From NCBI RefSeq assembly GCF_030317035.1, contig NZ_JASZYK010000016.1, positions 1-64,000 of the forward strand: a stretch of DNA of 64,000 bases. Reading direction: 5' to 3'. The DNA is from Variovorax sp. J22G73 (GTDB lineage Bacteria; Pseudomonadota; Gammaproteobacteria; Burkholderiales; Burkholderiaceae_C). The notes under the pieces are model-generated. The model was not told the DNA's origin. It made no database searches and saw only the letters and a program-made list of their open reading frames with translations. Made by a program: the position numbers and the translations under genes. Shown here piece by piece: positions 1 to 8,420 of this stretch (the stretch's first letter is position 1; each line of letters opens with the position of its first letter).

Positions 1-13
1 TAATCTCGTTCAT
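1..13 (-). CDS. 5' end of an unidentified gene running off the left edge
   Basis: Only the first four codons (Met-Asn-Glu-Ile) lie in the window, on the minus strand. The start is credible because a strong Shine-Dalgarno, GGAAGGAG, sits about 7 nt upstream of the ATG at positions 20-27. The product cannot be identified. The gene is divergent from the ABC ATPase at 232, so the two probably share the 14-231 promoter region. Confidence 0.5.
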
Positions 14-231
14 GGGGCTTCTCCTTCCAAAGGTTTCAGATTGACTTCGCACATCAATCTTGGTACTCGATACCGTGACCAGGAAGCGAGAAGTCCCTTT
101 GCATTCATTTCTCGAAAAGAGGCACCGCATCGGCGCGAGCCCTCAGGGCCGTCGTTGATCGGCCGCGCCCCGAACGCAAGCACGACCCAAAGCCAAAGCA
201 GCACAAAAGTCATTGCACGAAGGAAACTGAC
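14..231. promoter_or_regulatory. Divergent intergenic region
   Basis: 218 bp between two divergent starts. It contains a TTGACT hexamer at 43-48 followed 17 nt later by a poor -10 (TACTCG), and a short GGTA-CTCGA-TACC dyad next to it that a regulator such as the downstream ROK protein might recognise. Positions 107-145 resemble one arm of the large REP-like element at 51522-51617. The promoter call is weak. Confidence 0.3.
107..145. repeat. Degenerate copy of the REP-like arm found at 51590-51617
   Basis: The stretch reads ...TCTCGAAAAGAGGCACCGC followed by ATCGGCGCGAG. The arm at 51586-51620 reads TTCGAGAAAAGGGGCACCGC followed by GCCGGCGTGATCGCG. The similarity suggests a decayed member of the same dispersed repeat family. 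A whole-genome repeat search would decide. Confidence 0.3.
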
Positions 232-1065
232 ATGACGGCAATGGACAAATCCAGCCCCTTGGTGGAACTCAAGGACATCCGCAAGTCCTTCGGTGGCGTC
301 AAGGCTGTGGATGGGGTGAGCATCAACCTGTATCCCGGCGAAGTGGTCGCGCTGCTGGGCCACAACGGCGCGGGCAAGTCGACGCTCATGAAGATGCTCG
401 CGGGTGCGTACCCGATCGATTCGGGCGACACCCTGATCGCGGGCGAGAAGGTCAACATCCGCACGCCGGCCGAGGCGCAGGCGCAAGGCATCGAGACCAT
501 CTACCAGACGCTGGCGCTGGCCGACAACCTCGACTCGGTGGCCAACCTGTTCCTGGGCCGCGAGAAGATGACCGCCTGGAACACGCTGGACGATCACTTC
601 ATGGAGATACAGGCGCGCAAGGTGTTCCAGCGCCTGAACAAGAACTTCACCAACATCCGCATTCCCGTGCGGCGCCTGTCGGGCGGGCAGCGGCAGGTGG
701 TGGCCATTTCGCGGGCGCTGTACTTCAACGCGCGCATCCTCATCATGGACGAGCCCTGCGCCGCGCTAGGCCCCGAGGAAACCGCCATGGTCGGGCGGCT
801 GGTGAAGCAGCTGAAGGACGACGGCGTCGGCATTTTCCTCATCACCCACGACATGCCCGACGTGTTCTCGCTGAGCGACCGGCTCGCCGTGATGAAGAAC
901 GGCAAGCTCGTGGGCACCTACCGCACCGCCGACGTGACCGAGGACGAGGTGCTCGGCATGATCATCGCGGGCAAGCGGCCCGAAGGCAGGGAACAAGCAC
1001 CGCATGCAGCGACCGCTGCCCTCGCTTCAGCCGCCTCCGGCGCCGCAAGGACCACGGCGGCCTGA
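232..1065 (+). CDS. Sugar-type ABC transporter ATP-binding protein
   Basis: Single-domain ABC ATPase of 277 aa in the style of the sugar importers FrcA/RbsA/XylG. It energises uptake at the inner face of the cytoplasmic membrane. Walker A GHNGAGKST is at residues 43-51, the signature LSGGQRQ follows near 150, then Walker B LIMDEP and the switch His in ITHD. The D-loop neighbourhood reads EPCAALG instead of the usual EPTAALG. The last ~25 residues are an Ala-rich tail. It is about half the length of the duplicated RbsA/XylG type. The start at 232 has AAGGAA at 219-224; an ATG three codons in is possible. No permease or binding protein lies beside it in the window, so its partners are off-window or elsewhere. 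It overlaps or abuts the ROK regulator, suggesting one transcript. Confidence 0.88.
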   Translation: MTAMDKSSPLVELKDIRKSFGGVKAVDGVSINLYPGEVVALLGHNGAGKSTLMKMLAGAYPIDSGDTLIAGEKVNIRTPAEAQAQGIETIYQTLALADNLDSVANLFLGREKMTAWNTLDDHFMEIQARKVFQRLNKNFTNIRIPVRRLSGGQRQVVAISRALYFNARILIMDEPCAALGPEETAMVGRLVKQLKDDGVGIFLITHDMPDVFSLSDRLAVMKNGKLVGTYRTADVTEDEVLGMIIAGKRPEGREQAPHAATAALASAASGAARTTAA

Positions 1066-1066
1066 C

Positions 1067-2257
1067 GTGACCACCATCGGCGACCAGCAGCTGCTGAAGC
1101 GCATGAACCGCAGCGTGCTGCTGCGGCTGCTGCGCGCGCAGCCCGGCCTGTCGCGCGCGCGGCTGGCCACCGAAAGCGGCCTCACCAAGTCGACCGTGAG
1201 CCTGCTGGCGCGCGAGCTCATCGACGAAGGCTGGCTCAGCGAGGCCGACACCGCCGTGGCCGACGGGCTGGGGCGGCCGTCGACGCCGCTGCAGATCAAC
1301 GTGGGCGTGCGCGCGCTGATGGGCGTGGAGATCGCGGTGGAAACCGTGCGCCTGGTGTGCGTGTCGCTGCAGGGCGAGGTGCTGTACTCGAACACCCACG
1401 CGCTGACCGACAGCGCGCCCGCCGGCGTGTGCGCGCAGGTGGCGCGCATGGCGGCCATCGGCCACGCGATGCTGCAGCGGCTCGGGCTGCAGCTGTCGAG
1501 CATCGGCGTGTGCGTGCCCGGCGCGGTGGACGACTGCACCGGCGTGGTCCGCTTCGCGCCCAACCTCGGCTGGCGCAACGTGAGCCTGCTGCCCGCGCTG
1601 GAAAAAGCCTTCGGCGCCGTCGGCCTGCCGGGCGTGACGGTGCAGCTGCAGAACGATGCGGATGCGGCGGCGCTGGGCGAGTACGAGTTCGCCGCTGGAG
1701 AGCGTCGCGCGGGCCAGCCGGACGCACAGGGGCAGGACGGCGAAGACCCGCTCATCTTCGTGAACTGCGACGTCGGCGTGGGCGCGGGCGTGGTGCTGAA
1801 CGACCGGCTCTTCACCGGCGCGCAGGGCATGGCCGGCGAAATCGGCCACACCATCCTCGAACTCGACGGGCCGCGGTGCTCGTGCGGGCGGCGCGGCTGC
1901 GCCGAGGCCTTCTTCGGCTCGCGCGTGCTGGAGCGCCAGGGCGCCGACCTGCAGCGCGCCGCCGCGTTCTTCGGCGTGCTGCTGCAGAACCTGTGGGTCA
2001 CCTTCAATCCGCGCGCGATCGTGCTCGGCGGCAAGGCGTGCGCGGACCATCCGGGCTTTGCGCAGGCGGCCTTCGAAAGCGTGAAGCGGCACGCCGACGG
2101 TGCCGGCATGCCGCCGCCGGACCTGCGCACCGCACGCTACGGGGCACTGGCGCCCGCGGTGGGCGCGGCGGCGCTGGCGCTGCACGAGTACCTGCGGCCG
2201 CTGCAGCCCGATGCCAAGGCGCGCCGGGCGCGTGCGCTGGCGCGCGCGGTGGCCTGA
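1067..2257 (+). CDS. ROK-family transcriptional regulator (NagC/XylR type)
   Basis: Sugar-responsive repressor with an N-terminal winged HTH (LSRARLATESGLTKSTVSLL) followed by a ROK kinase-like fold. A zinc motif CSCGRRGC sits in the GEIGHT...CxCGxxGC context. The stretch between that motif and the C-terminal LQNLWVTFNPRAIVLGG segment is shorter than is usual in the family, so part of the sugar-kinase lobe may be reduced. I take GTG at 1067, two nt after the ABC ATPase stop, which suggests translational coupling; an in-frame ATG at 1004 inside the ATPase gene would add 21 Pro-rich residues. It probably controls the neighbouring sugar transporter. Its stop codon directly abuts the stop of the convergent regulator, forming TGATCA at 2255-2260. 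Confidence 0.85.
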   Translation: MTTIGDQQLLKRMNRSVLLRLLRAQPGLSRARLATESGLTKSTVSLLARELIDEGWLSEADTAVADGLGRPSTPLQINVGVRALMGVEIAVETVRLVCVSLQGEVLYSNTHALTDSAPAGVCAQVARMAAIGHAMLQRLGLQLSSIGVCVPGAVDDCTGVVRFAPNLGWRNVSLLPALEKAFGAVGLPGVTVQLQNDADAAALGEYEFAAGERRAGQPDAQGQDGEDPLIFVNCDVGVGAGVVLNDRLFTGAQGMAGEIGHTILELDGPRCSCGRRGCAEAFFGSRVLERQGADLQRAAAFFGVLLQNLWVTFNPRAIVLGGKACADHPGFAQAAFESVKRHADGAGMPPPDLRTARYGALAPAVGAAALALHEYLRPLQPDAKARRARALARAVA

Positions 2258-3631
2258 TCAGCTGCAGGGGGAGGAAGAGGGCAACGCGGCGCCTTGCTCG
2301 GCGTCTTCCGAAGAGGGCAACGCGGCGCCTTGCTCGGCGTCTTCCGCAGCCCCTTCCCGCCAGCCACGCATGCGGCGGTACAGCGTGCCGCGCGACACGT
2401 TGAGCTGCCGCGCCGCCTGCGACACATTGCCGCCGTGCGCGGCGAGCGTGTCCTCGATCAGCTTGCGGCTGTGCTCGCGCAGCGTTTCCGCATGCGGCGC
2501 GGGTTCGTCGTTGTCGGTGACGCGCGAGACGGTATCGGCATCGAGGGCCATCGCCTGCGCGCCATGTGCAGCATGCGACCCATTCGGACCATGCGCGCCG
2601 TGTACGCCATGCGAGATGCCGCTCGATGCCTCCCCCGGCATCGCCACCCCATGGCGAAAGTCCGCGCCGTCCGGCCCCTTCAGGTGCGCCTGCACCCACA
2701 CGCCCAGCCCGCTCGCCAGCCGCAGCGGTTGCGCGGCCTCGCGCCGTCCCAGCCGCAGCAGGCTCGCCATGTCGTGCCCCAGCAGGCACTCGACGTCGCG
2801 TTCATCCGCCGCCTCGGGCAGCCGCCCAAGCAGCCGCGCGCCGGCGTTGTTGAGCCAGGCGATGGTGCCGTCGGGCGCAATGCCGGCCAGCGCTTCCAGC
2901 GGCGTGCCCAGCAACGTGGGGCTGGCCTGGAAGCGCAGGATCAGGTGGTCGCGCGACTGCGCCTGCAGCAGCCGGTTCTCGATGGTGGTGGCATACAGCG
3001 CCACCATCGACGCCGCGTCGAAGCCGAAGCGCCGCGCCTCGGCCGTGAGGTCGAGCACGCCGGCCAGCTCGCCGCTCACGTCGCGGATGGGCGCGGCCGC
3101 GCACTGCATGTGGCGCAGCACGTCGAAGTAGTGCTCCGCGCCATCGACCGTGCAGGCCTGCCCGGTGCTGGCCACGATGCCCGGCGCCGTGGTGCCGACG
3201 ATGCGCTCCGAAATGTTCACGCCCACGCGCGCCGTCTTGCACAGCACCGGCTGGTGCGCGGCGGGCGGCTGGTCGGTGACGTGCACCACCACGCCTTCGC
3301 TGTCGGTGAGGATCACGCGGCAGTCGGTGCCCGCGAGCATGTTCTCCATCTGCGCGAGCTCCTTGCGCGCCACCTCGAGCAGCTCGCGGTTGCGCGCCAG
3401 CGTGGCGTGCAGCCGGCTCGGTGTGACGGGGTCGAAGGGCACCAGCCGCTGGCGGTCGGCATGCGTGCGGGTGCAGCGCAGCCACGACTGGATCACCGCC
3501 TCGCCGACCAGGCCCGACGGGCGCACGCCTTCTTCGAAGAACTGCTGCCGCGCGAGCGCCACGCGCTGCGCGGGCGTGCTGGCGAAGAGCTGGCGCGGCG
3601 CATCCGCGGTGCCGATTCTGTCGAGTGCCAT
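2258..3631 (-). CDS. AcoR-like GAF/Fis-type regulator without an AAA+ domain
   Basis: 457-aa cytoplasmic regulator. The N-terminal part resembles the sensory region of AcoR-type enhancer-binding proteins (SWLRCTR..., then a GAF-like domain ending in GVLDLT), followed by a PAS-like segment. The C-terminus is a Fis-type HTH (NVSQAARQLNVSRGTLYRRM, about residues 400-422). The sigma-54-interacting AAA+ domain that normally lies between sensor and HTH is absent. A His-rich linker lies near 338-358. The tail carries two copies of EDAEQGAALPSS from a perfect 36-bp duplication. ATG 3631 is chosen because homologous sequence starts there. It diverges from the PQQ alcohol dehydrogenase, which is the likely target. 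Confidence 0.8.
   Translation of the reverse strand: MALDRIGTADAPRQLFASTPAQRVALARQQFFEEGVRPSGLVGEAVIQSWLRCTRTHADRQRLVPFDPVTPSRLHATLARNRELLEVARKELAQMENMLAGTDCRVILTDSEGVVVHVTDQPPAAHQPVLCKTARVGVNISERIVGTTAPGIVASTGQACTVDGAEHYFDVLRHMQCAAAPIRDVSGELAGVLDLTAEARRFGFDAASMVALYATTIENRLLQAQSRDHLILRFQASPTLLGTPLEALAGIAPDGTIAWLNNAGARLLGRLPEAADERDVECLLGHDMASLLRLGRREAAQPLRLASGLGVWVQAHLKGPDGADFRHGVAMPGEASSGISHGVHGAHGPNGSHAAHGAQAMALDADTVSRVTDNDEPAPHAETLREHSRKLIEDTLAAHGGNVSQAARQLNVSRGTLYRRMRGWREGAAEDAEQGAALPSSEDAEQGAALPSSSPCS
2274..2345. repeat. Perfect 36-bp tandem duplication in the regulator's 3' end
   Basis: Units at 2274-2309 and 2310-2345 are identical and keep the reading frame, duplicating 12 residues of the C-terminal tail. 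Perfect identity suggests recent slippage or unequal exchange. Confidence 0.9.
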
Positions 3632-3763
3632 GGGGTCGTCGTCTCCCGGTTCGGGGCCAGCGCTGAATGTGTTCCGCAATGGAACATCGCCGGACTGGGG
3701 AAATCCCGGGGGTGAAGGCGAAGCCCCGGCGGACCATCCTTGCGGCACACAAGGAGACCTGCG

Positions 3764-5896
3764 ATGACCACAACACACTCCGGGCTGCGGATGCTCGCCG
3801 GCGCATTGCTGTGCCTGGGCGGCACGGCCCTGGTCGCCATGCCGGGCGCGGCACAGACGGCGCAGACTGCGCAGGAGCGCGCCGCGAGCGCCACGAAGCG
3901 CGTCGACGGCGGCTTCATCCGCGCCAACGCGGCGCAGAAAACCCCCGACTGGCCCAGCGTGGGGCTCGACTACTCGGAGTCGCGCTTCAGCAAGCTCGAC
4001 CAGGTGAACGCGGGCAACGTGAAGGACCTGGGGCTGGTCTGGTCGTACAACCTGGAGTCCACGCGCGGCGTGGAGGCCACGCCGCTGGTGGTGGACGGCA
4101 TCATGTACGTCACCGCCTCGTGGAGCGTGGTGCACGCCATCGACACGCGCACCGGGCAGAAGCTGTGGACCTTCGATCCGCAGGTCGATAAATCGAAAGG
4201 CTACAGGGGCTGCTGCGACGTGGTGAACCGCGGCGTGGCAATTTACGAAGGCAAGGTCTACGTGGCGGCGTACGACGGCCGCCTCATCGCGCTCGACGCG
4301 GCCACCGGCCAGGCCGTGTGGGAGAAGAACACGCTCGAAGGGCAGAAGGGCAGCTACACCATCACCGGCGCGCCGCGCGTGTTCAAGGGCAAGGTCATCA
4401 TCGGCAACGGCGGCGCCGAGTACGGCGTGCGCGGCTTCGTGACCGCCTACGACGCGAAGACCGGCGACCAGAAGTGGCGCTGGTTCGTGGTGCCGGGCGA
4501 CCCGGCCAAGCCCTTCGAGGACGCCTCGATGGCGCGCGCCGCCAAGACCTGGGACCCGTCGGGCAAGTACTGGGAGGCCGGCGGCGGCGGCACCGCGTGG
4601 GACAGCTTCGCCTTCGACCCCGAGCTCAACCTGATGTACGTGGGCACCGGCAACGGCTCGCCGTGGTCGCACAAGGCGCGCAGCCCCGGCGGCGGCGACA
4701 ACCTCTACCTGGGCTCGGTGGTGGCGCTGGACCCCGACACCGGCAAGTACAAGTGGCACTACCAGGAGACGCCCGGCGACAACTGGGACTACACCTCCAC
4801 GCAGTCGATGATCCTGGCCAACGTGAAGCTCGACGGCAAGCCGCGCAAGGTGCTGCTGCACGCGCCGAAGAACGGCTTCTTCTTCGTCATCGACCGCACC
4901 AACGGCAAGTTCATCTCGGCGAAGAACTTCACCGAGGTGAACTGGGCCACCGGCTACGACAAGAACGGCCGGCCCAACGTGGTGGCCTCGGCGCGCGACG
5001 GCACCAGGCCCAACGACGCCATTCCGGGCCCGTTCGGCGCGCACAACTGGCACCCGATGTCGTTCAACCCGCAGACCGGCCTGGCCTACCTGCCGTCGCA
5101 GCACGTGCCGATCAACCTGATGGACGACAAGGACTGGAAGTTCAACGAAGACGTGCCCGGCCGCCCGCATGCCGGCCTGGGCTGGAACCTGGGCAAGTTC
5201 GCCAACGTGGAGCCGCCCAAGAGCAAGCCCTCGGGCCGGCTGGTGGCCTGGGACCCGGTGACGCAGAAGGAAGCCTGGGGCGTGGACTACGTGTCGCCCT
5301 GGAACGGCGGCACGCTCACCACCGCCGGCAACCTGGTGTTCCAGGGCACGGCCGACGGCCGGCTGCTGGCCTACAACGCCAAGACCGGCGACAAGCTCTG
5401 GGAGTCGCCCACCGGCACCGGCGTGGTGGCCGCGCCCTCCACCTACATGGTGGACGGCAAGCAGTACGTGTCGGTGGCCGTGGGCTGGGGCGGCGTGTAC
5501 GGCCTGGCGCAGCGCGCCACCGAAAAGCAGGGCCCGGGCACGGTCTACACCTTTGCCGTGGGCGGCACCGCCAAGATGCCGGAGTTCGTGCAGTACCGCA
5601 TGGACAAGCTGGTGCAGGGCGTGAAGTACGACCCCGCCAAGGTGCAGGCCGGCACCATGCTGTACGTGAGCAACTGCGTGTTCTGCCACGGCGTGCCGGG
5701 CGTGGACCGCGGCGGCAACATTCCCAACCTGGGCTACCTGGACGCGGCCTACATCGAGAACCTGGACAAGTTCATCCTGAAGGGCCCGGCCATGGCGCGC
5801 GGCATGCCCGACTTCACGGGCAAGCTGTCGGGCGACGACATCGAGAGCATCAAGGCGTTCATCCAGGGCACGGCGGACGCGATCAGGCCGAAGTAG
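3764..5896 (+). CDS. PQQ-dependent quinohemoprotein alcohol dehydrogenase
   Basis: 710-aa periplasmic enzyme oxidising primary alcohols with PQQ and passing electrons to its own heme c. A signal peptide occupies about residues 1-33. The vicinal Cys pair Cys150-Cys151 that contacts PQQ is present, as are Glu219 and Asn297 in metal-site contexts and catalytic Asp342 in GDNWDYTSTQ. Two residues after that Asp is Thr344, not Asp, so the site looks calcium-type rather than lanthanide-type. A C-terminal cytochrome c domain has CVFCH at 638-642. Length and domain order fit soluble type II quinohemoprotein ADHs. ATG 3764 has AAGGAG at 3751-3756. The divergent GAF/Fis protein is the probable regulator. 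Confidence 0.93.
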   Translation: MTTTHSGLRMLAGALLCLGGTALVAMPGAAQTAQTAQERAASATKRVDGGFIRANAAQKTPDWPSVGLDYSESRFSKLDQVNAGNVKDLGLVWSYNLESTRGVEATPLVVDGIMYVTASWSVVHAIDTRTGQKLWTFDPQVDKSKGYRGCCDVVNRGVAIYEGKVYVAAYDGRLIALDAATGQAVWEKNTLEGQKGSYTITGAPRVFKGKVIIGNGGAEYGVRGFVTAYDAKTGDQKWRWFVVPGDPAKPFEDASMARAAKTWDPSGKYWEAGGGGTAWDSFAFDPELNLMYVGTGNGSPWSHKARSPGGGDNLYLGSVVALDPDTGKYKWHYQETPGDNWDYTSTQSMILANVKLDGKPRKVLLHAPKNGFFFVIDRTNGKFISAKNFTEVNWATGYDKNGRPNVVASARDGTRPNDAIPGPFGAHNWHPMSFNPQTGLAYLPSQHVPINLMDDKDWKFNEDVPGRPHAGLGWNLGKFANVEPPKSKPSGRLVAWDPVTQKEAWGVDYVSPWNGGTLTTAGNLVFQGTADGRLLAYNAKTGDKLWESPTGTGVVAAPSTYMVDGKQYVSVAVGWGGVYGLAQRATEKQGPGTVYTFAVGGTAKMPEFVQYRMDKLVQGVKYDPAKVQAGTMLYVSNCVFCHGVPGVDRGGNIPNLGYLDAAYIENLDKFILKGPAMARGMPDFTGKLSGDDIESIKAFIQGTADAIRPK

Positions 5897-5907
5897 CCTG
5901 CTGGCGG

Positions 5908-5928
5908 GCGAGCGTCATGGGCGCTCGC
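5908..5928. terminator. GC hairpin between convergent genes
   Basis: GCGAGCG (5908-5914) pairs with CGCTCGC (5922-5928) around a 7-nt loop, between the stop codons of the PQQ dehydrogenase and the convergent 826-aa protein. There is no U-tract, so it is at best a weak bidirectional terminator. Confidence 0.4.
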
Positions 5929-5939
5929 GGTGTGTCCTG

Positions 5940-8420
5940 CTATCGCCCGCCGTACCAGTACTGCGTGCTGGCCGCCCAGGTCGACTTCGGGTAGTTCGCG
6001 TGCAGGGCCTGCAGGCCCTTGCGCGACCAGTCGCCCACCGCCTTGTCCTGGCAGGTGTAGCGCGCCATCTTCACGGCCACCGACAGCGCCTGCGGCACCA
6101 GCGGGTCGGCGCGGTCGCGCTGCATCAGCGCCAGGCTTTCCTGCGTGAAGTACACCGAGTCCTGCGGCACCGTGCGCAGCCTGGCGACCAGCGCCGCCTG
6201 CTGCGCGCGTTCTTGCTGCGGCAGGAACGCGGGCATGTCGAAGTCGGCCTGCCCCGCGGCTTGCGACCCCGTGGTCGGCACGCCGAGCGTGTTGCACCAC
6301 TTGCCGTAGCTGCCGACGGTCGCGCCGCGGTCGTAGGTGCGTACCAGCCCGGGCTTGAGCGGCGTGGGCCGGATGTCCCAGCCGGCGTCGGGCCAGTGCG
6401 GCGGCTGCAGCGTCTCGGTGGTGCTGGCCATGCGCTCCAGCAGCAGGCGGTGCCAGGCGGCCTTGTCCGTCGTCGCCAACGCGATCGAGCGGCGCATGCC
6501 GGCGATGGGGTCGGGGCCCGGACCTGAACGCCCGGCCGCCGCCGGCGCCTGAGCGGGAGGCTTCTGCGCGGACGCGATGCGCAGCTCGGCCGCGCGGCGG
6601 GCCGCGGCGTAGTCCTCGGCCAGCACGGCGCGCGTCCATGCGGTTTCCAGCAGCGTGTCGCGCAGCGCGGGCGCCAGCGCCGGGTCGGCGGCCAGGCGCA
6701 GCCACATGGCCAGCGGCGCGCGCGTGTTCAAGAAGCGCGCCACGTCGTCGTCGAAGGCACTGGCCAGCGGCACCGCGCTCGGCCTGGCCTCTTGCGACTC
6801 GGGGTCGCTGCGCGCCACCACCGGGCGGATCGCCAGGCGGCGCCATTCTTCTTCCGACGCGGCCGTGGGCAGCAGCAGCGCCTTCACGAGGTTCTGGCCC
6901 GAGAGGCTGTGGGCGATCAGCGGTGAATCCAACGACGGCGCGACGAGCTCGCGCGCCGCCTTGAAGCGGCCCTGCGCGAACAGGCGCTGCGCCCGCAGTT
7001 GCGTGGCGGCGAAGCGCGCGGGGTGGTCCGCGGGCACGGCCGCCAGCGCGGCCTGCAGCTGCGCCTCGCGCGGGTCGTCGGCCGCGGCGCTCACCGGCAC
7101 CAGGCTCGCCGCGGCCATCAGCCAGGCGAGTTCGTGGGTGCGCTGGTAGCTGCTCCAGCTGACGGTTTCGCGCCACGTCGCTTGCGAGCCGAGCCCGCCC
7201 GACGGCCCGTCGAAGCCGCGCACCGTGCTGAGCCACTGCACCAGGTCCGACTTCTGTTCCGGCCCCACGTACGCGCAACCGGCGATGGCGCAGGTGCGGA
7301 ACTCGTGGTTCAGCAGCAGCAGCCTGGCCGCGGCTTCCTCGGGTGTGCCCGGCGTCTTCAGGCTGTCGGCCAGGCGCTGCAGCCGCGTGCCCGGCGTGAG
7401 GTAGCGAATGCGCAGCGCCTCGGCCAGCCGGTGCACCGACGCGTGCAGCGGCTGCACGCGCGGGTTCTTCAACAGCGGCAGCGCGATGGCGTCCACCGCC
7501 TTGGTGAGCGCGGCCTGCTGGCGGAGCGCCTCGGGGCTTTCCTTGCCGGGGCCGTCGCCCTCCGAGAACGAGGGCTCGCTGCCGGGGTTCTGGCGGGCCA
7601 GCACGCGCAGGCGCATGTACGCCGCGAGGTCGCGCCAGGGGCTGGCCTTGCTGGCTGCGCTGTCTGCAATTTCGGTGAAGGCGGTGTCCGCGCCGGCCAG
7701 GTCATCGGCGTAGAAGCGCTGCGCGGCCAGCTGGTAGGCGTGGTCATCCTTCAGCCACGCGGGCGCGCGGGCGGGCAGCTCGGGCGCCGGGGTGGCGGCG
7801 GCCTTCTCGTTGCAGGTGTCGAACACGCTGTCCTGCATCTGCAGCCAGTGCAGCACGAAGGGCGCGGCGGCCTTGTCGCCGGCGGCCAGCGCCAGGCGCT
7901 GGGCGAGCGTCTTCGTCGCGTTGCGGAAGGCGTCGCCGTAGAAGCAGTTGGGGCTGGCTTGCAGGCTGTCGGCGTTCCACTGCGGGGCTTGCTGCGACGG
8001 CGGCGTGGCAGGCTTTGCCGTCTCCGCCAATGGACGGCCCAGCTTCGCGTAGGCGCTGCCGCGGGCCTCGCGCCATGCGGTCCAGGCGGTGTCGGTGTCG
8101 TCCATGCCGTTGTCCTCGCGCGGCAGCTTTTCCAGCAGGTCGGAAAAGACGCGCATCGCCTCCGGCGAAAGCGCCTGGCCGTGCAGGCGCCAGTACCAGA
8201 GCACCTGGTAGGGCACGAGGTAGTCGGTGTAGTAGCCGGCGGGCCGTTCGACGAACTCGCGCACCGGCTGGTCGGGCCGGGCGGTGGCGAAGAACAGGTC
8301 GACGGGGTCGCCGCCGCCGCTGGCGTGCGCGGTGGCGGCCATCAGCGATGCGGCCAGTGAGGCCGCCAGCGCGAGCCACCTGAAGCCGGCGCGCGTCGCA
8401 CGCGGAATGGAGTGAATCAT
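5940..8420 (-). CDS. Exported 826-aa protein of unknown function
   Basis: I do not recognise the family. The protein begins with a signal peptide (RWLALAASLAASLMAATAHASGG, cleavage near residue 34), so it is periplasmic or surface-exposed. The rest is mostly Ala-rich helical sequence in TPR/SEL-like style, with scattered Cys (NCFYGDAF, CAIAGCAYVG, KWCNTLG, YTCQDKA) that could form disulfides. Its ATG overlaps the stop of the DUF3142 gene by 4 nt (8417-8420), so the two are translationally coupled and probably act together. A scaffold or binding role is only a guess from the helical repeats. No catalytic motif is obvious. Confidence 0.7.
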   Translation of the reverse strand: MIHSIPRATRAGFRWLALAASLAASLMAATAHASGGGDPVDLFFATARPDQPVREFVERPAGYYTDYLVPYQVLWYWRLHGQALSPEAMRVFSDLLEKLPREDNGMDDTDTAWTAWREARGSAYAKLGRPLAETAKPATPPSQQAPQWNADSLQASPNCFYGDAFRNATKTLAQRLALAAGDKAAAPFVLHWLQMQDSVFDTCNEKAAATPAPELPARAPAWLKDDHAYQLAAQRFYADDLAGADTAFTEIADSAASKASPWRDLAAYMRLRVLARQNPGSEPSFSEGDGPGKESPEALRQQAALTKAVDAIALPLLKNPRVQPLHASVHRLAEALRIRYLTPGTRLQRLADSLKTPGTPEEAAARLLLLNHEFRTCAIAGCAYVGPEQKSDLVQWLSTVRGFDGPSGGLGSQATWRETVSWSSYQRTHELAWLMAAASLVPVSAAADDPREAQLQAALAAVPADHPARFAATQLRAQRLFAQGRFKAARELVAPSLDSPLIAHSLSGQNLVKALLLPTAASEEEWRRLAIRPVVARSDPESQEARPSAVPLASAFDDDVARFLNTRAPLAMWLRLAADPALAPALRDTLLETAWTRAVLAEDYAAARRAAELRIASAQKPPAQAPAAAGRSGPGPDPIAGMRRSIALATTDKAAWHRLLLERMASTTETLQPPHWPDAGWDIRPTPLKPGLVRTYDRGATVGSYGKWCNTLGVPTTGSQAAGQADFDMPAFLPQQERAQQAALVARLRTVPQDSVYFTQESLALMQRDRADPLVPQALSVAVKMARYTCQDKAVGDWSRKGLQALHANYPKSTWAASTQYWYGGR

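Noticed and set aside
2255..2260. TGATCA and CTAG (48133-48136) shared stop codons as regulatory signals
   Set aside because: They follow simply from tight convergent packing of stop codons. No structure is associated.
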